Source of the DNA: Novosphingobium fuchskuhlense
Lineage (GTDB): Bacteria > Pseudomonadota > Alphaproteobacteria > Sphingomonadales > Sphingomonadaceae
Assembly (NCBI RefSeq): GCF_001519075.1
Contig: NZ_KQ954244.1
Coordinates: 186,001 to 250,000 of the forward strand
Direction of reading: 5' to 3'
DNA length: 64,000 bases
Shown: in pieces, positions 19,146 to 25,628 of the stretch
Numbering within the stretch: position 1 is the stretch's first letter
Layout: every line of letters begins with the position of its first letter
Translations under genes and position numbers: made by a program
The notes under the pieces: model-generated
Seen by the model: only the letters and a program-made list of their open reading frames with translations
Told to the model about the DNA's origin: nothing
Databases searched by the model: none

Positions 19146-19391
19146 GGCGCGGATTGTCGCAGCGGCAGCAAGCAAGCCGCCACCTTGCGACAATTTGCGT
19201 CGACTTTGGGCATTCCCTGACGGCTACGTTCATCCGCCAGCAAGCGGCGGGGTCCTAGAAGGAAGAGGTCAAGACGGACTCGACCGGGTTCGCCCCCCCT
19301 GTATCCCGGTCCCAACTCCCCCTCCGTCCTGACAGCGTGACGAACGCACAAGGAACCCTCGGACCACGCCCCCGGTCCGAGGGTTTTCCTT
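19146..19391 (+). ncRNA. Candidate structured RNA between lolA and xth
   Basis: The lolA-xth gap holds three successive strong secondary structures and no convincing reading frame. First, arms 19153-19161 and 19186-19194 (ATTGTCGCA / TGCGACAAT) enclose a 5-bp inner stem. Second, a longer hairpin pairs 19268-19271, 19273-19278 and 19282-19288 with 19330-19333, 19323-19328 and 19305-19311. Third is a perfect terminator ending at about 19391. A rho-independent terminator more than 200 bases past the lolA stop suggests either a long structured 3-prime UTR or a separate small RNA. I cannot assign it to an RNA family. Confidence 0.4.
19356..19391 (+). terminator. Rho-independent terminator
   Basis: A perfect 10-bp stem, CCCTCGGACC (19356-19365) with GGTCCGAGGG (19374-19383), has an 8-base loop and is followed by TTTTCCTTTT. 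It ends transcription 50 bases before xth, so xth must have its own promoter or depend on read-through. Confidence 0.88.
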
Positions 19392-19440
19392 TTCGGGGCA
19401 TGGCTTGCCGCTCCCGCTCAAGGTCCGTAAAGCGCGAAGC

Positions 19441-20244
19441 ATGGCCTCCCCCACACTTTCCATCGCCACCTGGAACATCAACTCGGTGCGGCTGCGTATC
19501 GAGCAGGTCGCCCGCTTCCTGACCGAGCAGGCGCCCGATGTGCTGTGCCTGCAGGAGATCAAGACGGCAGAGGCCAGCTTTCCGCACGAGGTCTTCGAAG
19601 AGCTTGGCTATACCCACCGGGCTGTCCACGGCCAGAAGGGCTACCACGGCGTAGCAACCGTCAGCCGGGTGCCGATCCGCGAAATCGCCCGCCACGACTG
19701 GCAGGCCAATGGCGAGGCACGGCATGTGGGCGTGGAAGTGATGATGCCGGAAGGCGGGATCGTCCTTGAAAACGTCTACATCCCCGCAGGCGGCGACATC
19801 CCCGATCCGGAGGCCAACCCCAAGTTCGGCCAGAAGCTCGCGTTTCTGGGCCGCATGACGCAGTGGGCAAGCGCGATCGAGCGGCCGACGCTGATCGTGG
19901 GGGACTTCAACATCGCCCCGCTCGACTGCGACGTCTATGACCACAAGGCGCTGCTCAAGGTCGTCAGCCACACACCGCAGGAAGTGGCAGCGCTTGGCGC
20001 ATTCGGCGCGGCACATGGCTGGGTGGACCTTGGCCGCAAGCATATCCCGGCACCCCAGCGCAACTATTCGTGGTGGTCCTATCGCTCCTACTGGCGCGAC
20101 AAGGATCAGGGCCGGCGGCTCGACCACATGTGGGCCTCACCCGCGCTGGCGGCGCAGTCGGTCTCGCACCGCATCGTCGAGGAAACGCGGCGGTGGGACC
20201 AGCCCTCGGACCATGTCCCGCTGGTGACGGAGTTCGCGCTTTGA
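19441..20244 (+). CDS. xth: Exodeoxyribonuclease III
   Basis: A 267-residue AP endonuclease/3-prime exonuclease acting in base-excision repair. The endonuclease/exonuclease/phosphatase-fold motifs are in order: IATWNINS (Asn12), CLQEIK (metal-binding Glu39), the RNYSWWSYR region, VGDFNIAP, and the C-terminal SDHVPL with the catalytic His. The ATG at 19441 directly precedes the family start; the longer in-frame start at 19405 overlaps the terminator region. Its TGA stop overlaps the TTG start of ribA (TTGA), so the two are probably translationally coupled. Confidence 0.95.
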   Translation: MASPTLSIATWNINSVRLRIEQVARFLTEQAPDVLCLQEIKTAEASFPHEVFEELGYTHRAVHGQKGYHGVATVSRVPIREIARHDWQANGEARHVGVEVMMPEGGIVLENVYIPAGGDIPDPEANPKFGQKLAFLGRMTQWASAIERPTLIVGDFNIAPLDCDVYDHKALLKVVSHTPQEVAALGAFGAAHGWVDLGRKHIPAPQRNYSWWSYRSYWRDKDQGRRLDHMWASPALAAQSVSHRIVEETRRWDQPSDHVPLVTEFAL

Positions 20245-21308
20245 GCGGACGCGCGCGCGCGGTGGCCCTGGCGCTCGATGCGCTGCGCCACGGCTGGGCG
20301 ATCCGGGTGACCGGCAAGGACGGCGCGCTTGATCTGCTGCCTGCCGAAACCGCCTTCGTGCAGCCCGGGCTCTATGCCGCCCGCCTGCTGATCAGCCACG
20401 CCCGTGCCGCCACGCTCAAGCTCGCCAACCAGCGCGACGCCGCCGCGCCGCACATGCCGGTGATGATCCACGGCGCGGAGCCCTTCTCGCTTCACGCGGC
20501 GCGCACGCTGGCCGATCCCGCGCTCGATCTGGCCGAGCCGATGCGCGGGCCCTTTCGCGCGGATGCCTGCCCCGCCCAGTCTGCAGCCGTGGCCGCGATG
20601 GAACTGGCGCGGCTGGCCGGCATCCTGCCTGCCTTCATGGTGGCAACGGGGGTGGAGCCGGCGGTCGATGTCACGCCTGCCGACCTCGCTGTGTTCAGGG
20701 ACCCGCTGGAACTGACGATCCAGGCCCGCGCCCGCCTGCCGGTCGATGCCTGCGAGCATGCCGAAATCATCGCCTTCCGCGCGCGTGACGATCTGCGCGA
20801 GCATGTCGCGCTGGTGATCGGCACCCAGTCCGGCGACCGTGTGCCGCTGGTGCGGCTCCACAGCGAATGCCTGACGGGTGACGTGCTGGGCAGCCTCAAA
20901 TGCGATTGCGGGCCGCAATTGGATGCGGCGCTGGCGCGTATGGCAGACGAGGCCAATGCGGGCGGTTGGGGCCTGCTGCTCTATCTCAGGCAGGAAGGCC
21001 GCGGCATCGGGCTCATCAACAAGCTGCGGGCCTATGAATTGCAGGATCAGGGCTTCGACACGGTAGATGCCAACGAGCGGCTCGGCCTGCCCAACGAAGC
21101 GCGCGACTTCCCGGTAGCGGCGCGAATGCTCGATCTGCTCGGCGTGCCGGCCGTGCGGCTGCTCACCAACAATCCGGCCAAGGTCGCGGCGCTCGAAGCC
21201 GTCGGCGTGACGGTCGGCGAGCGGGTGGCGCACCAGCTGCCGGCAAACCCGCACAATGCGCGCTATCTCGATACCAAGCGCGACCGGACAGGGCACCTGC
21301 TGCGCTAG
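20241..21308 (+). CDS. ribA: GTP cyclohydrolase II with degenerate RibB-like N-terminal domain
   Basis: A 355-residue protein whose C-terminal half is a complete GTP cyclohydrolase II, the first enzyme of riboflavin synthesis. Zinc ligands are Cys210, Cys221 and Cys223 (C-x10-C-x-C), the GTP loop is RQEGRGIG at 250-257, and TNNPAK is near the end. Residues 1-165 resemble the 3,4-dihydroxybutanone-phosphate synthase (RibB) fold in order and spacing, for example MELARLAGILPAFMVATG. The RibB acidic metal motif and the GHTEA-type motif are missing, so this part is probably catalytically dead. A TTG start at 20241 overlaps the xth stop; no in-frame ATG fits better. The stop overlaps that of the convergent DUF2721 gene. 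Confidence 0.92.
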   Translation: MSGRARAVALALDALRHGWAIRVTGKDGALDLLPAETAFVQPGLYAARLLISHARAATLKLANQRDAAAPHMPVMIHGAEPFSLHAARTLADPALDLAEPMRGPFRADACPAQSAAVAAMELARLAGILPAFMVATGVEPAVDVTPADLAVFRDPLELTIQARARLPVDACEHAEIIAFRARDDLREHVALVIGTQSGDRVPLVRLHSECLTGDVLGSLKCDCGPQLDAALARMADEANAGGWGLLLYLRQEGRGIGLINKLRAYELQDQGFDTVDANERLGLPNEARDFPVAARMLDLLGVPAVRLLTNNPAKVAALEAVGVTVGERVAHQLPANPHNARYLDTKRDRTGHLLR

Positions 21309-21748
21309 AGATCACCGCGTTCGAGTTCGAGGAGTTCGGGCGGCAGGCGCAGCGCGCGGGCGGCAAGCCGGGTTTCAAGCAGGAGCAGGACCAGCGCCGC
21401 CATGAGGAGCGCGATGGCCGCGACAAAGGTGAGCGCGGTCACTACCCGCAGGTCCGCCCCTGCGAGTTCACTAAGGAACAGCGCCGCGACCGTGGTGCCG
21501 ATGGCAAGGCCGCTGATCACCAGGCAGAGCAGGGCGCGGCCGATATGGGCGATGCGCTGGTCGATGATCCGCATTTCGACAACGACCACGTCATGCTCGC
21601 TGCCCTTGGTGCCGGCATGAAGTATCTGCAAGTGGCGCGAACGATCGACCATGCGCGCAAGGCGCGTGGTGAGGATGTTCATGATATTGCCGATCGCCAC
21701 GAGCACGAAAACCGGTGCCAGCGCGAGCTGGATGGTCTGCGCGATCAT
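21305..21748 (-). CDS. DUF2721 family membrane protein
   Basis: A 147-residue inner-membrane protein with an N-terminal hydrophobic segment (about 8-28), a basic cytoplasmic loop with RLARMVDRSRHLQ, and a hydrophobic hairpin from about residue 70 to 125. The pattern, with IAQTIQLALAPVFVLVAIGNIMNI, matches the DUF2721 family, whose function is unknown. It starts ten bases after the manA stop on the same strand, so it is probably the last gene of the manC-manA operon. Its stop overlaps the ribA stop. Confidence 0.82.
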   Translation of the reverse strand: MIAQTIQLALAPVFVLVAIGNIMNILTTRLARMVDRSRHLQILHAGTKGSEHDVVVVEMRIIDQRIAHIGRALLCLVISGLAIGTTVAALFLSELAGADLRVVTALTFVAAIALLMAALVLLLLETRLAARALRLPPELLELERGDL

Positions 21749-21758
21749 CGCGGGATGT

Positions 21759-22562
21759 TCAGGCTGCACGGACGAGGATGCTCTGGCTATCGGGCGCGAA
21801 GGTGATGGCGGAGGCGGAAGGCGCGGCGGCGCATTCGCCCGGGCGCAGCACGGCACCGGCCAGTTCGACCTCGCCGCGGCGGGGCAGGACCAGCATCGGC
21901 CCATTGTATTCGGCGAGCAGCGCGGCATTGGGCACGCCTTCGACCCGGTGCGCGGTAAAATAGGGCCCACGCGCGAGTTCGATGGTGCCGGTGGGCGCAA
22001 GGTGGCGGTGGAGCGCTGGCGCATAGGGTTCACCGCGGGCGACGGCCATACCCTTTTCAAGATGAAGGGGGCGCGGGCGGCCATAGTCGTAGAGGCGGTA
22101 GGTGATATCGGAGTTCTGCTGGATCTCGATCAGGCTGACCCCGGCGCCAATGGCGTGAACGGTGCCCGCCGGAATGTAGAAGAAGTCACCCGCCTGCACC
22201 GGGTGCCAGACCAGCAGATCCTCGATGCTGCCATCGAGCGCGGCGGCGCGCATCGCGTCGGCCCTGATCGGTTCATGAAAGCCGATGCCAAGCGTGGCGC
22301 CGGGCTCGGCATCGATCACCAGCCAGCATTCCTCCTTGCCGGTATCGTATTCGCCAAGCTGCTTCGCCTGCGCGTCGTCTGGGTGGACCTGGACCGAGAG
22401 CTTCTGGCTGGTGAAGATGTACTTCACGAGAAGCGAAGGGACTTGCTCCACCGGTTCGAACCAGATTTCGCCGATCCGCTTGCCAAAAGGGGCGACGAAG
22501 GGTGCAGGCAGCTGATCCCGGCCCCACGGCTTTTCCACGGTGCGGATCTTGAGCGCGCTCAC
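21759..22562 (-). CDS. manA: Class I mannose-6-phosphate isomerase
   Basis: A 267-residue zinc-dependent cupin enzyme interconverting fructose-6-phosphate and mannose-6-phosphate, which feeds GDP-mannose synthesis. Likely zinc ligands are in KLSVQVHPDD (Gln58 and His60), KEECW (Glu77 or 78) and IPAGTVHAIG (His136). It is shorter than the 390-residue enterobacterial form, as is usual for this compact subgroup. The GTG start at 22562 overlaps the manC TGA by four bases (GTGA), so the two are translationally coupled. The pairing with manC supports supply of GDP-mannose for polysaccharide synthesis. Confidence 0.93.
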   Translation of the reverse strand: MSALKIRTVEKPWGRDQLPAPFVAPFGKRIGEIWFEPVEQVPSLLVKYIFTSQKLSVQVHPDDAQAKQLGEYDTGKEECWLVIDAEPGATLGIGFHEPIRADAMRAAALDGSIEDLLVWHPVQAGDFFYIPAGTVHAIGAGVSLIEIQQNSDITYRLYDYGRPRPLHLEKGMAVARGEPYAPALHRHLAPTGTIELARGPYFTAHRVEGVPNAALLAEYNGPMLVLPRRGEVELAGAVLRPGECAAAPSASAITFAPDSQSILVRAA

Positions 22563-23599
22563 TGATTCACCGCGCCCGAGAGCTTGCCCACTTTCTGCGC
22601 GCCATCGCGGGTGCAAACGAGGACATTGCCCTCGTCGACCACGACGATCAGATCGCGCGCGCCGATGACCGAGACATGGGGACCATCACTATCGACAAGG
22701 ACATGCGTGCAATCGACGAGTTCGGCAGGCCCACGCACCGCATTGCCAGCTTCGTCCTGATCAAGCGCATCGTGGAGCGCCTGCCAGTTGCCGATATCGG
22801 ACCACGCCATCGTGGCGGGCACCATGGCGGCGCGGGACGTGTTTTCCATGACCGCGTAATCGACCGATTCGCCCTCGATCAGCGCGAAGGTGGCAGCATC
22901 GGGGTGGAAACGGGTGCCATCTTCGGAGCCGGCCGCGACGGAGGCACGCACGGCTTCGGCCAATGCGGGACGGTGCGCGGCCAGTTCATCGAGGAACGTC
23001 CCGGCACGGAAGGCGAAAATGCCGCCGTTCCAAGCATAGCCGCCATCGGCAAGGAAGCCGATCGCGCGCTGGAGATCCGGCTTTTCGACGAACTGGGCCA
23101 CCGCAAAGCCGCCGCTGCCGGAAATGGCATCGCCGCGCTTCAAGTAGCCAAAGCCGGTCTCCGGCGCTGTGGCGGCAATGCCGAAAGAAACGAGCCAGCC
23201 CTGCCGCGCCAGCGCGGCGGCTTCGCGCGCGGCGGCCTGGAAGGCAGCGACATCGCCGATGTGGTGATCGCTGGGGCAGACCAGCATGACCGCATCTTCG
23301 GGCAGGCGCAGCGCGGCGAGCGCGATGGCGGCGGCGGTGTTCTTGCCCTCGGGCTCGACGATCACCGTGCTGCGGGCAGGATCCGGCAACTGCGATTCGA
23401 CATGATCCAGATGGGCCGCGCCGGTGACGACGATAGGCGCCCCGAAGCCGGCCTCGGCCGGGCAGCGCAGCACGGTGGCCTCAAACAGCGTGGTATCGCC
23501 CACCAGCGGCAGGAACGGCTTGGGGCAGGCCTTGCGCGAGCGCGGCCAGAGGCGTGTGCCGCTGCCGCCACACAGAACTACGGGAATGATCGTGTCCAT
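22559..23599 (-). CDS. manC: Mannose-1-phosphate guanylyltransferase
   Basis: A 346-residue cytoplasmic nucleotidyltransferase forming GDP-mannose from GTP and mannose-1-phosphate. The pyrophosphorylase signature VVLCGGSGTRLWPRSR is at residues 7-22, with the FVEKPD motif further on and the C-terminal left-handed beta-helix segment. It lacks the fused isomerase cupin of longer ManC/AlgA proteins; that activity is encoded by the overlapping manA. The ATG at 23599 has AGGAA just upstream. An exact inverted repeat lies 79-98 bases upstream of the start. Confidence 0.94.
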   Translation of the reverse strand: MDTIIPVVLCGGSGTRLWPRSRKACPKPFLPLVGDTTLFEATVLRCPAEAGFGAPIVVTGAAHLDHVESQLPDPARSTVIVEPEGKNTAAAIALAALRLPEDAVMLVCPSDHHIGDVAAFQAAAREAAALARQGWLVSFGIAATAPETGFGYLKRGDAISGSGGFAVAQFVEKPDLQRAIGFLADGGYAWNGGIFAFRAGTFLDELAAHRPALAEAVRASVAAGSEDGTRFHPDAATFALIEGESVDYAVMENTSRAAMVPATMAWSDIGNWQALHDALDQDEAGNAVRGPAELVDCTHVLVDSDGPHVSVIGARDLIVVVDEGNVLVCTRDGAQKVGKLSGAVNQ

Positions 23600-23677
23600 C
23601 GGGTTCCTGCGTCGTAGGGTCTTCGACCGGGCCATTCTTGGCGGGAGGCCTAACTATCGCAATAGCCTGACTCTTTG

Positions 23678-23697
23678 GCACTGCAATGTTGCAGTGC
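23678..23697. promoter_or_regulatory. Perfect inverted repeat upstream of manC operon
   Basis: GCACTGCAA and TTGCAGTGC, separated by TG, form a perfect palindrome in a patch of lower GC between manC and a tonB-like gene. Its size and symmetry suit a dimeric repressor or activator. Which regulator binds is unknown; the TGC-rich halves resemble, but do not equal, the palindrome found upstream of phaZ. Confidence 0.5.
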
Positions 23698-23822
23698 ATC
23701 GTTTACGGCGCAATCCATCGCGTTTGCTACCCGAATTCGGAGATATTCGGACAGTCGGCGCAGTATCTGGCGGGACGGATGCCTGCATTGCCATCACACA
23801 AGCTGCCGGGATCCCGCTGCCA

Positions 23823-24590
23823 TCAATGCGACTTGCGTCTGTCGGTAACGAAAAAGCTCTGCCGCCAGCCGTACTGGGATTCGACGGGATTGCCGGCCCG
23901 GTCTGTCGCCGGATGGAAGCGGAAGCGTTCGGTCGCCAACCGGCAGGTGATGGCATCCGCTTCAGGATCGGGGCTCGGCAGATAAACGCGGCAGCCGTGA
24001 ACGCGGCCATCGGCTCCGACCGTGAAGGCAATGGTCACGCTGCTTCCGATCCGGAGATTGCTTGTCCTTGCCGGATAATCACGTGTCGCGGTGATATCGC
24101 CGGCAATCTGCACCGCGCGGCTGGCACCAGAGCCCGCGCCATCGCCTTGGCCGCCGCTGCCCGTGCCGGAACCGGCCGAACCGCCACCGGTGCCGGCACC
24201 TGCGCTTGCGGAGCCCGACTTCGTGGCATCTCCCGTTGAAGCGGCGGGCGCGGCGGTCATCGCCTTGTTCGGGATCTTCGCGGGCGCGGCGACCACAGGC
24301 TTGGGCTTGGCGGACGTGGCGGCAGCGCCTTCGGCACCGGCAGCCTTGGGCGTCGGGACGGGGCTGGCCGGTGGAGGCGGGGGCGGGGGCGGCGGCGGAT
24401 CGAGCGGGACGGAATAGGCGGCGGTGGCGGCTTCCTGGATCATCGTGATCGCGCCGCCGGCCAGACCAGTGAAGATCGCAAAGCCGAGCCCCGCGTGGAG
24501 AAGCGCAACCGCCAGCAGAAGCCAGCCGCGCGTGCGGCGGCTGAGCGCAGGGCGATCGGCAAAGCGCGTGCTGGCGGGCGCGGTTGTCAC
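23823..24590 (-). CDS. TonB family energy-transducing protein
   Basis: A 255-residue inner-membrane-anchored periplasmic protein. One membrane helix (about residues 22-46) follows a basic cytoplasmic tail; then come a run of ten prolines near residue 65, a Gly/Ser/Ala-rich flexible linker, and a TonB-C domain from about 165 (YPARTSNLRIGSSVTIAFTVGADGRVHGC). It likely passes proton-motive energy from an ExbB/ExbD motor to an outer-membrane TonB-dependent receptor, but no exbBD genes are nearby. GTG start at 24590. It lies 38 bases after fdhD on the same strand and could be weakly co-transcribed. Confidence 0.88.
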   Translation of the reverse strand: MTTAPASTRFADRPALSRRTRGWLLLAVALLHAGLGFAIFTGLAGGAITMIQEAATAAYSVPLDPPPPPPPPPPASPVPTPKAAGAEGAAATSAKPKPVVAAPAKIPNKAMTAAPAASTGDATKSGSASAGAGTGGGSAGSGTGSGGQGDGAGSGASRAVQIAGDITATRDYPARTSNLRIGSSVTIAFTVGADGRVHGCRVYLPSPDPEADAITCRLATERFRFHPATDRAGNPVESQYGWRQSFFVTDRRKSH

Positions 24591-24628
24591 CCGCAGGTGT
24601 CTAGAGCATCCGGGCGGAAACCGGAATC

Positions 24629-25414
24629 CTAACCGGCGAGGAAGCTGTCATCCCGCGCCAGCGAGACGAGGCGCAGGCCATGCGCCGCGGCCTGCTGCGC
24701 GGCGAGCGTGGAGGCGGCGGAGATCGTCACCAGCAGCGGGCATCCCGCGATCACGGCCTTCTGCACCAGTTCAAAGCTGCAGCGGGCGGTGAGGACGATG
24801 AAGCCCTCCCCTGCCCCCAGCCCGGCATGGCCCATCGCGCCGAGCAGCTTGTCGAGCGCATTGTGGCGACCGACATCCTCGCGCACCAGCAGGACCTCGC
24901 CCGAGGGCGCGCAGAAGGCGGCAGCATGGACCGCGCGGGTGGCGCGGCCCAGCGGCTGGAGATCGGGCAAGGCGGCAACGGCGCGGAAAATGGCGGCATC
25001 ATCCACATCGAGCCGCGCGGCAACCGGCGACAGTGGACGCAGCACCTGTTCGAGGCTTTCGATGCCGCAGAGGCCGCAGCTGCCCTCGGCAAGGCGCAGG
25101 CGGGCGCGCTCCATCAGCGGCGCGGCATCATCGGCAGCGAGCTGGATCCGCAGCATCCAGCCGCCTGCGGGGACTTCGCTCGCCTCGGCGGAGAGGAGCT
25201 GCGGCGGCGAGGCTATCAGTTGTTCGGAGAGGCTGAAGCCAAGGGCGTAATCCGGAAGGTCCGCCGGAGTGGCCATCATTACCGCATAGCCGAGGCCATT
25301 GATCTCGATTGCAACGGGCGCCTCGATGGCGAGGAGCCGCTCGCGCATGGCAGGCGCGCGGCCATCGGCGAAGTGTTCGGCGAAGGTATGCGGGATGGCA
25401 GCTTCAGCTGGCAT
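24629..25414 (-). CDS. fdhD: Formate dehydrogenase sulfurtransferase FdhD
   Basis: A 261-residue cytoplasmic chaperone that delivers sulfur from IscS to the molybdenum bis-guanine dinucleotide cofactor, without which formate dehydrogenase is inactive. The essential cysteine pair is in GSCGLCG (Cys113 and Cys116), and the REDVGRHNALDK block near residue 190 matches the family. The ATG at 25414 overlaps the 3-prime end of fdsD by 11 bases, placing it as the last fully coupled gene of the formate dehydrogenase operon. Confidence 0.94.
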   Translation of the reverse strand: MPAEAAIPHTFAEHFADGRAPAMRERLLAIEAPVAIEINGLGYAVMMATPADLPDYALGFSLSEQLIASPPQLLSAEASEVPAGGWMLRIQLAADDAAPLMERARLRLAEGSCGLCGIESLEQVLRPLSPVAARLDVDDAAIFRAVAALPDLQPLGRATRAVHAAAFCAPSGEVLLVREDVGRHNALDKLLGAMGHAGLGAGEGFIVLTARCSFELVQKAVIAGCPLLVTISAASTLAAQQAAAHGLRLVSLARDDSFLAG

Positions 25415-25628
25415 GCGCGGCGAGCCGGTCCAGCGCCGCGCGGGCGACCGGATCGAGCGCTGCACCTTCCGGCCCATCCAGCACGGCGAACACGTCTGCC
25501 TTCATCCGCGGCGACCAGAAGGCGTGGATGTGATCCGCGATCATGGATACGGGGTCTGGATCATGCGTCACGTGCCGCGCGATCTGGTTGGCCATGTAAA
25601 CCAGCTTTTCGGTGGTGTGCGCGCTCAT
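25404..25628 (-). CDS. fdsD: NAD-dependent formate dehydrogenase delta subunit
   Basis: A 74-residue protein of the FdsD family, recognised by KLVYMANQIARHVTHDPD and HIHAFWSPRMK. FdsD is a small partner of the soluble FdsABG enzyme needed for assembly or stability. The ATG overlaps the fdsA stop (ATGA) and its own end overlaps fdhD. Confidence 0.92.
   Translation of the reverse strand: MSAHTTEKLVYMANQIARHVTHDPDPVSMIADHIHAFWSPRMKADVFAVLDGPEGAALDPVARAALDRLAAHAS

Noticed and set aside
19146..19391. Naming the structured region as 6S RNA
   Set aside because: I could see hairpins and a terminator but not the large central bubble and closing stem needed for a firm 6S assignment, so it is left as an unnamed candidate.
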